Origin: Panorpa germanica | Lineage: Eukaryota > Arthropoda > Insecta > Mecoptera > Panorpidae | Length of the DNA stretch: 64,000 nucleotides | Direction of reading: 5' to 3' | NCBI GenBank assembly: GCA_963678705.1 | Contig: OY783203.1 | Coordinates: 41,168,347-41,232,346 of the forward strand | In this document: one piece after another, positions 1 through 12,788 of the stretch | How the letters are laid out: each line of letters starts with the position of its first letter | How positions within the stretch are numbered: the first letter of the stretch is position 1 | Program-made: the position numbers and the translations under genes | Notes under the pieces: generated by a model | The model's database searches: none | The model's input: the letters and a program-made list of their open reading frames with translations, nothing else | What the model was told of the DNA's origin: nothing

Positions 1-1606
1 TTTTAAATTGATATCCTAGCCCAAATTAATCCTTCATTTCCAACACTCATATTTGAAGGTAATTTCTTATATTTGAGTTTCGTACAAAGTAAAATATTTT
101 TACATAACATTTACAACACGATAGTAATTCTTTACACTCATATCTTACACACCTGGAGTAGATAACAATTTGGTATCAGTGTACAGAAGTTTGAGTTACT
201 TTATTTACAGAAAGAGAGAGAGAGACAGACTCAGATATGCATATATAAATACTAATATGAATACATTCGCAGAGCGGTTAGAGTCACACATCTAACATCA
301 CGTGGCTTTTATTTTTATCATTATCAGTTACCTGCTTATAGTAGATTGTAGTAAATTCCCGTAGACTGAATAATCTGAATAAGAATGTAAAATAATGTCT
401 GTATTATATCCAAATCTATAATTATGTAACATGTAGTTAGATGATCAGATAGGTCTTTCAGATAATGAATTTTATAGGAAAACACAGTCATATAATATCG
501 CAATACATTTTTATTGTATTATTACAAATAAGTGTACGATTACGGATATAGATCATGTTATTAATTCCAATAGCTTAGAAACTTTAATTTATGTTATTCG
601 GTCAAGCTAGATAAAATTACTCGTACACTTAATTTTAATAAAAAAAAATAAGATCAATTACTAAAAAAAATATTTGAAAATCGTTTTAGAGTTAAATTAA
701 GGATCACACTATATGACTGTATAACAGAATTAAGGAGCGGAACTAATCCCTCGCTCATTTTTTAGTGGTGTTAAAAGATTGCAGACGAGTTGTTGAACTT
801 TGATCTTCCGTCACAATTTTACAATATACAAATAGATATTTTATGTTAATGTAATGTAAGTTAATGCATACTGAAAATACCCCTTTTATATATTTAAAAT
901 TTGTATACAAATGTCGCATAATTTACAAATTAATACACACTAGTCAAGGTGTTAAGTCCGTTCCGCACTTCGCACCCTATTGTTCAGAGCGCGTGATATT
1001 TGTGGCAACCCCATAATGCCCGCCAAGCCCTTCCAACCATCCTGATATTATTATAGAACAATACACCATAACCACATCACGGCCAATGTTGGGGATGTTA
1101 ATTAAAATATTTTATAAAACATTTCTTTAACAAAAAAAACCTTTCATCTTTTTCGACCTAAAAATATATTGTAAAATTAATTGTATAAATTAAATGTAAT
1201 TTTAAACGATTTTTTTAGCTTAGGAAATTAGGTGTTACAGGAATAATTAAACTTCTTCTTACACTTTTTTAAATATTAATTTAGAATTTTTCACTTAAAC
1301 TTGCTATTTATAAACCGGTTTTACAAGATTTGCTTTTCAGACTTCTCTCATCAAAATCGAGTCCCTTGGATACTGCAAAATTTAGACGAGACAAAATATA
1401 GCCCTGGTTTGGGAATCGAAACCTAATCCACACGTATGTCGTCAAGAATCACGTTATAGGGCACTATGTTGCATCTAGAAGATTATTAATGTCATTTTTT
1501 GAGTCTAAATTTTGGTTTACATAATTCAAAATACAATGCAATAATAATCTGGCTTTCAATTTTCGAAAAATCGAAATTTGAGTTGACTATGCATTTATAT
1601 GTAAAA
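1..1606. other. AT-rich background, no gene seen
   Basis: No convincing ORF, RNA gene or repeat was found. A GA-rich stretch lies near 211-230. A somewhat GC-richer patch at about 945-1060 stands out from the AT-rich surroundings but matches nothing recognised. Confidence 0.5.
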
Positions 1607-2070
1607 TAGGTTTGTGAACTTATTTTTTAAGAGTCGATTTAATTGTTGATTGAAATAGATGTTAATAAACGTATATTGGCTTTTTATTTTTTTTAATATC
1701 TAAATGTTGCTGAAGATATATCAATTATAAATTTGAATTGTAGTTCAAGCGCTTGAGATGTCAGCCATATTTATGACGTAACATGTCTTACTATTAAGGG
1801 ATAGGTCTGTTATATGTAAAAGAGTTCTGTGTTAAATATGCTATCTCCTTTACGCTCTGTTGTATGAAAGAGATAGCAACTTAGTAGACGTGATGTTACA
1901 TGTAAGGAAATTTTCTATAACGTTGGATCCCTTTAAAATTAAAATTTTTTAATCATTAAAAAATAGTTGTTAAAAAATAATACCAAGACAATTCAGTTCC
2001 TGGTAGCCAACTTTATTAATATTTTGTAGAATTTTATAGAAATTAAGACATGATTCACAAAGCCACATAA
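1607..2070 (+). mobile_element. MITE family B, copy 1
   Basis: A non-coding repeat also seen at 2460-3176, 14739, 42896 and 60085. Shared landmarks are a left end with TTTGTGAAC followed by 'aagagtcg', a central 'aaagagatagcaa' block, 'cgttggatccctttaa', and a right end with 'aattaagacatgattcaca'. The two ends are inverted copies of a short TTGTGAA-type motif, as in a MITE. No transposase was seen, so the superfamily is unknown. Confidence 0.6.
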
Positions 2071-2459
2071 CTCATAAATGCAACTAAACAAAATTATAAT
2101 GCAGATAAAGTTGTCGAATATCGTTGGCATGCATACAACTCGAATATTGTTTGCGTCGTTATCTCAAAACTGAATATTTGGAGATATCTCGCTAAGGAAC
2201 TGGGCGATCGTTATGTATATATTTGCCACTCACTAATTCCTTTCCTTGTATAGAAGCCGACCACATGGCGCTCATATGATGCTATATTACCTATTCGTAG
2301 ATCGAATGGGAGAAAGTGATATACGCAAAGTAACGGAATTAATTCTTATAAATTAGCAATGGTTTTGTTTTATTGCATTTCTAAGCATGGGTGTCCGCAG
2401 ATAGGGGCCAATGGCATACTTGACCCCATCTTCCCTATCTGGATAAAGAATCTACGACC
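2071..2459. other. Background between two family-B copies
   Basis: No ORF or repeat is supported here. The stretch separates a simple family-B copy from the foldback copy that follows. Confidence 0.45.
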
Positions 2460-3176
2460 ATTGGGTTGTGAATTCATTTCTTAGGAGTCGTTTATATTTT
2501 GTTTATCTAAAAGTTGACGGAGATATAGCTATATTAAATTTAAATTTCAGATTTGCGGCTTGTTTTACCTCTGCGTATGACGTCACAGAAAAAAAATTAG
2601 TAATCGAAATTAATTTTACTCTATTCATAACTCTTTTAATATAAAATTTGATGGAACACACGAGTTAACTGTTAGTAGTAAATGACGTATCAGACACACA
2701 TTCGTATCTATCTGTTGTATAAAAGAGATGGCAAATCATCGGATGTGACATCACACGGCAATTTATTGAATAAGTTGGCTGTCAGGACCTTAAATGTTCA
2801 ATTATTTTTTAATAACTCACAAGGTTATAGGTAATATTACCAATTAAAATAATCAAATTTTTAACCCTTTAATCATTAAAGGGATACAAAATAATAGAAA
2901 ATAAATCTTGTCATCTCTTTTATACAACAGAGACGCATTTACTACTAACAGTTGGGATTTTTATACATTATGTTTTATATTACGATGGTTGAGAATAATC
3001 TCGATTACTTATTGCTTTTATTCCATGACGCCATTATTATTTATTTCTTCTGTGACTTCATATGCAGACTTAACAAGCGGTAAATCGGAAATTCAAATTT
3101 GATATAGTTACAACTCCGTCAAATTTTCAATAAAAAAAGGAGTTTTATATAAATTTAGTTCACATGGTTCACAAGC
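2460..3176. mobile_element. MITE family B foldback (two arms inverted)
   Basis: The left arm (about 2460-2800) and right arm (about 2850-3176) are imperfect inverted copies. 'ttgacggagatatagc' at 2514 is mirrored by 'agttacaactccgtcaa' near 3106. 'tgttgtataaaagagatg' near 2714 is mirrored by 'catctcttttatacaaca' near 2912. 'ctgttagtagtaaatg' is mirrored by 'catttactactaacag'. Both outer ends carry the family end motif (ggttgtgaa and ttcacaagc). The whole unit could fold into a hairpin. The short ORF inside (2908-3102) is just the right arm and is not a gene. Confidence 0.7.
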
Positions 3177-4412
3177 ACATTTGCACTAGTTGCTCTTCTT
3201 CCTCTCGTCATATTATGTGCGGACACCTATGTCAATAAACACATTCCAGGAGTATTTTTATGTAACGATTATTGCGAATATTACAACTATACATTTAAAT
3301 CTATAAGAAAAGTAACTTGAACATAATTCATACCATTGATGCAACTGGTCTTTCTAAGAACCGATCTCCTGATCACTTTTTAATCATCTACAAGCTACAT
3401 GAGATCATAAATAAATTTCAGTTTTCTTTCTACTTTCACTCTCTTTGAGTTTTATTTATTTATTATTTTGCTTGTGCAATGCCATTATAATTTATGTCAG
3501 TAAATACTCATGTAATGTGTTGAGAGTGTGTGCATCTCGTTTAATAGCTGTACGGTGGTAATCAACGACACATGTGTGTGTGTGTGTGTATGTGTGTGGA
3601 AGTGCTCTTAAGTAAAGGAAACGGCAATTGTTATGCGGATTAGCTAAATTAAAGCACAGAAATTCTTGTTCTTGATGTAATTGATTTTTATGTGTACATA
3701 CCAAGCAAACATTTTGGAGTCACTTTAACATCATATTAAAGATTTTTTGTCTTGAAACAATTTAATTTGATTCCACCCGTTCAAGGGAAATATCAGTCAT
3801 ATGAACTACAAATGGCCTACAACTTCACTTTTCAGAATTAAAGCGATATCACTTTATAATTTATTACCTGATATACTATGTATATAGTTAGAAATAAACC
3901 ATTAAACATAGACAGATATATCTTGTTTTTTTTCCTGTGATATTCTGATGAAATGAATATGGAATTTATCTCTACTAAAATAAATATTTTCAAATAAAAA
4001 AGAGACAGCAACTAAAAGAAAAAGAATATTCTTATGAAAAAATTCTGAGAATTTTCTGATTTATATAAAATCTGAGTGAAATAAAATGGATTTTCATGGA
4101 ATGGAAATTCACCTAGCTATGCCATTTCACGAAAAAGTTTACTGGGTAGTATGTTACATATACGAGAACACCCTGTCCCTAATTATTTGTTATATTGAGA
4201 GTGTAAATACTGTCTTAGAATAACTTTAAAAATATAAATAAAGTTACGTGTAAATGAAAAGTTTTTGAAATATACTCGCATTATGTAAATCATTATTAAT
4301 TTAATGATTTTTTACCTGTAACTTTCAAATTGTCACAAATTACTTTACCTGTACTAGAGCCTTCACCGAATATTATATAATAGACTTATAATCTAGTTAA
4401 TTATTACTTAAT
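3177..4412. other. Background with a (TG)n microsatellite
   Basis: No gene seen. A TG/CA dinucleotide run with one interruption lies at about 3571-3598. The ORF on the minus strand across it is not credible. Confidence 0.45.
3571..3598. repeat. (TG)n microsatellite
   Basis: Alternating TG run, interrupted once by TA. Confidence 0.85.
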
Positions 4413-4812
4413 TTATTTAACGCCGGCCTATTTCAAATGCTGACTCCTTCACCGATGGATGACCTATATTTTGTCAATTTGTATGGCGTAGTGGCCTTAT
4501 ACGAGTATATGAGAATTACACCGCTGCCTAATAAGTGTATGATGGTGACCACACGATGCCACATATTCGTAGTCTAATGTTTAAACAACTATATAGTAGT
4601 CTTTTTTTATTATTAATCGTTATCTATTTTTATCATTGTACTAAGACGAAATTTTATCTACAAACACAAAAATGTAGCACAACAAAGTACCAAAAATAAT
4701 TATTATGAAAACACATTATTAATTAACATACCAAACTCAGAAAAATTTAGCACTGGTTCTGAAATCGAACCCGACACAATAGCCTAAGGAAAATAACTCA
4801 ACGCTCTCCACC
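4413..4812 (-). mobile_element. SINE family A, reverse copy with internal insertion
   Basis: Reading the minus strand gives a tRNA-like head near 4812-4750 (B-box-like 'gttcgatttcag') and the family 3' end near 4413-4440 (family form 'ggccg-cgttaaataaatt'). About 165 bp of unrelated AT-rich sequence (about 4560-4730) separates the body from the head, so another sequence probably inserted into this copy. Confidence 0.6.
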
Positions 4813-7041
4813 ACTATGTCCTCCTGAATTATATACACAAATAAACATTTATTTTATTTCTACATAACTACTACTTGATATAAATAATTTATGTATCATT
4901 TTAATCAATTTATAAAAAATATTCCCAAATTCAAATTCCGGTCCGGATATAAATTATTCCAGAGTTTGAAGTGAGAATTATTATTTTCTTTTCGTAATTT
5001 ATAGATGGTCCTTAACAGATTTTTGTTTAAATATGAAAATTCCGAAGGTTTTGTACATCTCTACTTCATGCATTGTTCTTATGGTTTGACTAGGTTTACA
5101 GACGATCATCTCGTATCTAGCCTCGTATATGTGAACTCCATCCTATCTTAATAAATATTTATCTACAGTAATATATTGCTATTCTTACCGTACTCTTGCA
5201 TTTGCCGTACCTAAAGCACGGCTGATCTAATAATTGAATTATGTTAATGAAGCTACAGTCAAGAATTAAAATATTAACGCTCTTAGTTGCGGCGTCCTGG
5301 GGGTGACAACAGAGCAAGCGGGGATGGTTGGGTAAAACTTTACTAGCAGCGCCCTGTATCATCACACAATTTGTTTTCTTATGTGCTAACTAACTACCTT
5401 TTATTTCGTTTAACTTAATTCTTTCCCTGGTCTTCTCTGACGGCGCCAACTGCTTATACAAGTAGATTGTATAACATTATTTTATTACATATATAAAGAA
5501 AATATACTTCTTCAGTTGGTACAAAGCTCGTCTGTCGGTAAAACAGTGACCATATACTCATAAACGCCAACGGCCTACATAGTTGATATTTGGAGTCGAC
5601 AGAACTCACTGAGCATATTGTTAGGTTATAATAAAATTAGATAAAAAGGAATTGACAATTTAAATAATAAACTTTAAATGTCGTTTCTTTGAGTTCAGGT
5701 ATGATAGTATGATTAAATTAAAATGTAATTATTATAATGTGTATGTAAATTACTAAAATAAACTTTGATTTCAGAGTAACACATGAGTTTGATTAAAATT
5801 TTACAATTCCTAATAAAATTGAAGATATTGTCTTACTTTAAAATTAAGATATCGCATATCCAGCTATATTTACTTTTATGTATAACAAATTTGTTAGAAT
5901 TGTGTTCTTTATATAAAACAACTTAACCTGCGTATGTTTGTGCTCGCAAAACTCGATAAGTAGTCGGTCGATTGACTTGAAATTAGTGTTTTCGTAAATC
6001 GAATTCATTTCTTTCCAGTCTGTGTTTGTGTGTGTGCATTTTATTTACTTTCTTATTCGTTTCATAACAAACATAAGCTACAGCGAAGCGTGGCCGGGGT
6101 TAGCTAGTATTGTATAAAAAATATTACATTTAATACTTGACCAACATAACCACTATATGACGTAGTGTTTGTCCTTTTAATTTTCTAGTCACTATAAATA
6201 CATTATTCTATATATATATATGTAGAGAACAATTGTATGAAATTTAAGACTAAATACACAATCTAATTAAAATAAAACAGAGTTGTAACGAAGATGAACT
6301 ATGTTTTAATATTTATCCATGTAGTCATTTCTCTAAATATGTACTAATGGTTTTAACCAATTAAACAACTTTACTAATTTTAATTACTAATAAAAATTAA
6401 TGTGGTTAATGCAATGCGGCGCATAGTTTTGGCCAACCCTGGTTTGGTTTTAAGGTGCATGCAGTAAGTCGTAGATGTTTACGATGATATATATTTTGGT
6501 AATCCAGATCTAGGTCATAGAAATATGCTTCCATCTAAAATGTTATGTAATATGAAGAAGTTTGCTTATACTGATATATATGTGTGTGGTATAGTTTTGC
6601 GTGTGTGTGTGTGTTTTGTGTGTCTATAAGATTACACACATACTGGACATATGCATGTATTAGTTGCATAATGATTACAATTGACTCACACTGAAAGCTA
6701 AAACAGTAATAAAACGTTCATTGGAACTTTGAGTAATGATACGAGTAACTATAATGAATCAATACGTTGTTAAAGGTAAACAACGGGGAATCATTATCAG
6801 TTCCAGTTGTACACAAGTTTCAGACTATGAATTATTGATTGATTGAAGCCTCTGAAGCGGTCACGATTATTTTAAATTATAGCGATAAATAAAGTTGTAT
6901 ATTGTATTTATATTGGATTTAATATTTACTCGTCACTGTCACTATATTTTGTATGACAGTTAGAAAACTAAAATACCGGAAATTTTATAAGACATGTGAA
7001 TTATTATTCTAAGACTTCTGTAGCCCAAATTCGTAACCTTT
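4813..7041. other. AT-rich background, two simple repeats
   Basis: No gene seen. A TG-rich microsatellite lies near 6575-6623, and a short TA run near 6207-6222. The patch at 5290-5460 is less AT-rich but has no supported reading frame. Confidence 0.45.
6575..6623. repeat. (TG)n-rich microsatellite
   Basis: Several TG runs separated by short interruptions. Confidence 0.75.
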
Positions 7042-7524
7042 AGGGCGTCTGCACATGAGGTGACTGATTGCAAACCTTAGCCCCGAACCGAATGAGAATG
7101 AAACTGTGTTGTTAGTGAGAGAACGAACGTGTATACGAGTGAGAGAAAACACACGGCACGAACGAAACTAAACTGGTAGTCGAGCCGTGAATTCGTGACG
7201 CTATAGAATTTTTAACAATAGTATAACAGAGGATTTTATTGTGTCGTATTTGTATGTATATATGTATTATTTAAATACTTTTGAATAGTATTTGTGCACA
7301 TCTCTGCTCATCATCAAAAGCATGCAACCAAACATGTCCTGCGACCGAGAAACAGAGTCGCTGAAAATGTACTCAAAACCAGTTTAGTTTCGTCCGTGCC
7401 GTGTGTTTTATTCTATCGTTTACACTTTGGTTCTGTCACTAACAACACAGATCCATTCTCATTCGGTTCGAGCAGATTCGGGGCTAAGGTTTGCAACCAG
7501 TCGTCTCATGTGCGGAGGGCCTTA
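7042..7524. mobile_element. Foldback MITE with long terminal inverted repeats
   Basis: The left arm (about 7042-7185) and right arm (about 7370-7524) are imperfect inverted copies of about 140 bp. 'gcaaaccttagccccgaa' near 7069 is mirrored by 'ttcggggctaaggtttgc' near 7478. 'cacacggcacg' near 7150 is mirrored by 'cgtgccgtgtg' near 7398. 'cgaaactaaactggt' is mirrored by 'accagtttagtttcg'. Outer ends read agggcgtctgcacatgag and ctcatgtgcggagggcct. The loop holds no transposase. The 92-aa ORF at 7294-7572 is only the right arm read through. Superfamily not assigned, since no clean target duplication could be fixed. Confidence 0.8.
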
Positions 7525-8239
7525 GCATATGCTGAAGATACGATTTTTTTTACACTGTTTGGTTTTTATTGAAAACTGATATTTTTTTTGGGTTTGCTTG
7601 TTGTCAATTTAATTGTTAGGAATAATTAGAATTTATTAATTGCAAATTATAAGCTGTTATATATATTGGCAGAATATTATATGTTAAAAAATATAGTAAG
7701 TGAATACAATGCAAGACTAGATGTAACTCTATTGACTGTTATATAATAAACATGCCAGACTGAGATTAACCCAGGTTTAAACCAATACCGAAGGGTTTAA
7801 TTGTCGTATTACCCAGGTCTTAGAAACACAGAACAATGGCCAACACATGGGAAATATCTAAATTTAATAACAAAAATTAGAATTATAATTTTTTTCTTAA
7901 ACAAAATTGTCTTACTATAACGGAAACGGTTCTGCGCCGCGACGGTCCGATTCCCAAGAGCGGTATTTATTTCGTGGTTGGATGATGCAAATAATTTGCA
8001 AATGAATATATAATACACTTACATAATATACAATTATAAAATATACTTAAATATTGATGACTATTATGAACTTAATAAATCAAATCGTCATGAAATACTA
8101 AGTAATTAATTTCAAAAGCAAAGAAATAGTATTTTAATTACAATATTATAGTAAAAAATTGTAATGTTTGTATAAAATTAGACGTAACACTTAAGACAAG
8201 CACGTATAATTTATTTATTAACTTTATTATATGTAATCA
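7525..8239. other. AT-rich background, no gene seen
   Basis: Nothing supported beyond low-complexity AT sequence. Confidence 0.5.
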
Positions 8240-8490
8240 GTAGTATTCAGTATTCAGCTGTGTCTTCTGGATCAATCCCCGGACCAGATATATATTTTCT
8301 GGGTTTGTTTGTTATTAATTTAAATTGATTATGTACATACATAATTATAAGCTTATTAGGCAGCGATGTAGTTCACATATATGAGGCAACGACATTACAC
8401 CTAACACTACCAACATAGTAAGAGGTCGTCAGTGATAGGATTCAGCATCGGAAATAGATTAACGTTAAATAAATTAAATTAAAAAATAGA
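8240..8490 (+). mobile_element. SINE family A, near full-length copy
   Basis: Begins in the tRNA-like head ('ctgtgtcttctggatcaatc', a decayed B box), then shows the family body 'tatattttctgggttt', 'aaattgattatgtac', 'ttaggcagcgatgtagttc' and 'cacatatatgaggc'. It ends in 'cagcatcggaaatag' and 'aacgttaaataaattaaa'. The front of the head (A box) is lost. It is one of the cleanest copies of the body and tail. Confidence 0.8.
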
Positions 8491-10082
8491 AGTAGGTACA
8501 CAATACTTAATGGATTGTATCACACAATTTATCACATAGGGAATACACATATATGAAGCAAAAACGTCATAAAAACTGAAATAAATAGTGTACCATTTAA
8601 CTACTGGTATATTTAAATAACTCATAAAATAAAACGTTAAATTTTATTTTTTATTTTTATGTAATACGAGACACTATGTATATAAATTAGTTTAAAATAT
8701 GAATGAAGATTTACACTTACCGTTTGTACTGAGTCTTAGAAAATTAACAACTATGAAGTGCTGCACGTACTCGATGCGAGATGTCAACTCGACGAGGTCA
8801 TTCGTAATGTAAAACCTTAAATGCAAAAAAGATTTAACTAGTTTAAAATTCTGTTTACGATTATATAATTACAGTGTTGTTAAACAACAAAAATATGTAA
8901 TACTAGTATTAAGTATCGTACACATACATACGACTTAAACATGCGATACCCAACATTTGTTGCAAGAAGTTGAAAAACACGTCCACACTAGTGCGTCATG
9001 CAACTTAATACATCGGAAGCTGTCATATTTCAGACCAGTTATTTAACAAGGTCTCTGCTAACTCGTGTTTAATCTATTTCATTTGTCCATTTAAACACTA
9101 TTTTCAATTATTTTTATTTATTTACTAAACACAACTAAAAAAACGTCAACACAAAATTGCAATCCTTTTAGAAGTTTCGCCGAAGGATTGAAACATTTTT
9201 GTTCCATAAAAATACTAACTAGAATTTTTTTAAATAACATAAAGATGTTATTAATGTCATGTTTAAGTCGCACTAGTCTGTACGTTAAAAGTACAACACA
9301 TTTAGTACACTCATGTCTAAATAATGTCAATCTATAAATGAAAATATATAAATGTTGGATGTTGCATGTTTAAGTCGCACCAGTGATACAGTACTATACA
9401 AAACACATTCATACCTAGAGTGATATATGTTACTTGTGATAATAGAAAAAAACTTCTTTTTTCATTTTAAAATTATTTGTTTATATATTTTTACACAAAA
9501 GTTTGTCTTTAAAACGTTATTACCAAAAATAATTTTCCTTTGTTTAATAAATTTGTAGATTAAATTATTTAATCGATTTTAATACCGCTAGATAGGCTCT
9601 CAGTTTTTGGATAAATTGCGTTTGTAGTGTAAATTTAATCTTCTTTAAATTCTACATGTATATACTTACTTGTATCTCCGTATATAGCATAATATACATT
9701 CTTGCGTTGTTTTATAATATAATTTATATAACAGCTAAACAGGATTTACGTGTAAGTAATTTTACTTTTAAATATATGTTCTACTGAGATACACCGATGT
9801 GCTGTAAGTAATACGAAAGTGGAAAACAACAAATAAAAAAAAAATGGAAAGTATAATTATGTTCCGGGTTTAGTTGTTATTGTTCCTGGTTTTATTTATA
9901 TATATATTTACAAAATGAAATAGATTTTTCGTTTTTTAAATATTTTTATACTGTGTGTGAAAAAGGAATTCCTTAGACAAATCAGTAATTAAAAAAAAAA
10001 AACTACAAATATATAGCATACATTTTAAGTGCATATACATTAATCCGCTAAAGAAAATAATATGTTAGCCCGACATAAACAC
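8491..10082. other. AT-rich background with a small duplicated motif
   Basis: No gene seen. The motif 'catgtttaagtcgcac' occurs at about 9259 and again at about 9363, a roughly 104-bp spacing that may be an old tandem duplication. Confidence 0.4.
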
Positions 10083-10262
10083 TTTATTTATTTAACGTCG
10101 TCCAATTTGCAACGCTGAGTTCTATCGTCAACGACCTCCTACATTGTTAGCAGGAGTTATGGTGTCGTGGTCTCATAGAAGAAGGTTACACTACTGTCTC
10201 ATAAGTTGTATGATTATGAGAGCACAGTCAACCCAGAAAATATAGCACTAGTTCGACGACTT
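10083..10262 (-). mobile_element. SINE family A, reverse copy, head truncated
   Basis: On the + strand it reads family tail first ('atttatttaacgtcgtcc', 'gctgagttctatcg', 'acgacctcctac'), then the body, ending at 'cccagaaaatatagcact'. The tRNA-like head is mostly missing. Confidence 0.7.
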
Positions 10263-12119
10263 TAGTGAATAATGTAATAAATTTATAGAATAAATGAAAA
10301 ATTGTTTGTACCATTTGTTTTAATTCATTCAACATTTTTCAACAACAAAAAACCTATTTTGAGTATTGTAAAAGTGATTACTATCAACAACAACATTTAT
10401 GAAATTTGGTTCTTGTTTAGAAATAGCATGCATTTCTCTTTTCTAGCTAGTTTTCCTAGAGTATTATACCATTTTGGAATCTTGGATAGTTGCGTCAATT
10501 TTTAAAAACACTTGCCATAGTAGCGTTCATACTTTTTCTTTTACACCACGATGAGTGAAACCAGGACTGAAAGTAAAAATCTTTCAAAATTTTAGAGAAA
10601 AAAATAATTTAGATTGATTTTTGTGTATAAAAAACAGGCATTCAGGGATTTTTAATTATTGTGGTGGATAGAGCAACAAAAAAAAAATAAGAAATATTTG
10701 AAAAATTGGGGCCATTAAAGTTAAAAACATCTTAAGGGGTATCAATTTTCGAAAGATTTTATTTTTTTTTGTAATTTCAAAACAAAAATGAGATACATTT
10801 TCACGTTGTTTATATATGTATATATATATGTAAGACAATTTTCTACCTGTGGCTTATCAATATAATAATAAATTGTTGATTTGAATTACTCATCTATTAC
10901 ATAAGAATAGAATTTGTAGTACGTTTCATTGTACAAGAAAAAATTGGCTATAAATATATTGATTAATATGTGATGTACTGCTATTGATAAGATGTACTGA
11001 TACATAAAATGATTCCGTTATCCATCAAACATGTTTGTCCGTCACGTTTGTTACAGTCATTCAGTTATGAAATAAATTTAGACTCATTAGAATGGTATTT
11101 TGTTCTAAGCAAAATACGAGCACGAGTATGTATGATATTGGATAAAAAAATGTATTTTAAAATAAACCGAGGCGAGGTGTGATACATTCAGACATACATT
11201 TCGGTGTAATACACTTCACTGTTATCAGCATCGACTTATCAATTACTAATGAAACCAAGTAAGATAAAAATCGCAATATGACTAAAGTTGTAAAAAAAAA
11301 CATAGCCAAAACTAAGATAAGAATGATAACAGGTTCTTCATCATTATAATTAAAATCTATGCCAGTGACATCTGTTTTCTGTGCTTAAGGTTTCCTTAAC
11401 ATAATAAATTACATTATATGTAAAAAATGATACTTATTTTATAACTTTTTGAAACATAAATTTACCCTTTTTGATTCGGATTGTACTATATATAGTAAAA
11501 TAATTTTTTAATAACTCCCTTTAGTTTAGAAGATATTAGCAATTAAAACAGTTATTTTGCCTCAAAAATTATTAAAGATATTGTTCGTTAGAGAAAATTC
11601 CAATGCATAAAAAAAACGTCGTAAAAAAACCTTTTCAAAATATAATTTATCTGCCAATTTCTCATTGACTAATTTGTCAGTTAAATAAATATCCACACAT
11701 TCATGGAGAGCACCCGTTCTGAACTTGAGCGGTCATTCTACCGGGGCAATTTACATAATACTTTCTCCGTGACGTCTCTGAAACGACTGGTTACTTTCTG
11801 TAAACGATTATTCATTTAATATTCTGTTCTTAAACATTAAAAAAAGCTAAGCAAAAGATAAATAAAATACAATTTATTTTTACCTTATAGTTTAAAATAA
11901 CTAACCAATAAAATACTTTCTACGAAATAAAGTTTCAAATTGATATGTAAAAATTGTATATTTTTACACAAAAATCATATTTTACAATTTGCAAAAACAC
12001 AAAGGTTCCGTTTTGCGTCCATTCGATTTGATCGTTTTCAAAGTTAAAATCTAGTCAATTCGAAGTTGCGTTAATATTTCGATTTGCGTTTGTTCAGTAC
12101 TTGGTTTTTAGTTTTTTTT
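10263..12119. other. AT-rich background, no gene seen
   Basis: Contains a short TA/TG run near 10811-10831. The short ORFs here are AT-rich and lack any recognisable domain. Confidence 0.45.
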
Positions 12120-12192
12120 TTAAATTTATTTAACGTAGCCTAATTTCGATACGAAGTCCTATCATCGACGTCCTCCTATGCATATCCTTCTC
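12120..12192 (-). mobile_element. SINE family A, 3'-end fragment
   Basis: Only the family tail is present ('atttatttaacgtagcctaa', 'gtcctatcatcgacgtcctc'). It is cut off just before an E-family MITE begins at about 12211. Confidence 0.6.
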
Positions 12193-12210
12193 TTTGTTGA
12201 CCTATATATT

Positions 12211-12480
12211 ATTAGGAGCCATCCATTAATTACGTCACACAAATTTCCATTCCTATTCTGACTCTCCCCACTGTCCTTCTCACATTTTGCGGAACAGCCC
12301 CCTCCTTGGTGTGATGTCACATATTTCAAATAATAATTTTTTGTAATATCTTGAAGTTTTTAGAATAAACTACTTATTTTGACTCTTTTTTTAAACCTAT
12401 ACTAATCTTCAGAGCTTCTATATTTTATATTGAATGTGACATTTGAACGCTTCTGAATACTTCTAAGCTGAACTGTGAAC
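12211..12480. mobile_element. MITE family E, copy 1 (right end lost)
   Basis: Starts with 'ggagccatccattaattacg', then 'tcacacaaatttcc', 'tctgactctcccc' and 'ccttctcacattttg'. The same order is seen at 56727-57076 and 58130-58415. The intact copy at 58 kb ends in an inverted 'ggcccct', which cannot be found here. Confidence 0.6.
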
Positions 12481-12712
12481 GCTTACCTTTACATCCCGCT
12501 TAAATAACACAAGACTGAACACACATAGCTGATTACATCTTATTACATTATTTGCATCTTAGATTCAATGCCATTTTATAGAGATTTATTCTCATTCTAA
12601 TTTCGTTGTTTGTATTATAAGTATATTATAATTGTCACATAACGAGATGCACAAGAATATTGTGGCGCACGATACTATGTTTGTGTAGTAACATCTAGTT
12701 GATAATACAATT

Positions 12713-12788
12713 ATTGTTATTAGAAAGAGAAAAACAGGTGTTATAATATAATTGTTATTAGAAAGAGAAAAACAGGTGTTATAATATA
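12713..12788. repeat. 38-bp tandem duplication
   Basis: Two identical, directly adjacent 38-bp units (12713-12750 and 12751-12788), each starting 'attgttattagaaagag' and ending 'ttataatata'. Perfect identity implies a recent duplication or an assembly artefact. Confidence 0.9.

Noticed and set aside
7294-7572. 92-aa ORF on +
   Set aside because: It is one arm of the foldback element read through, with no domain.
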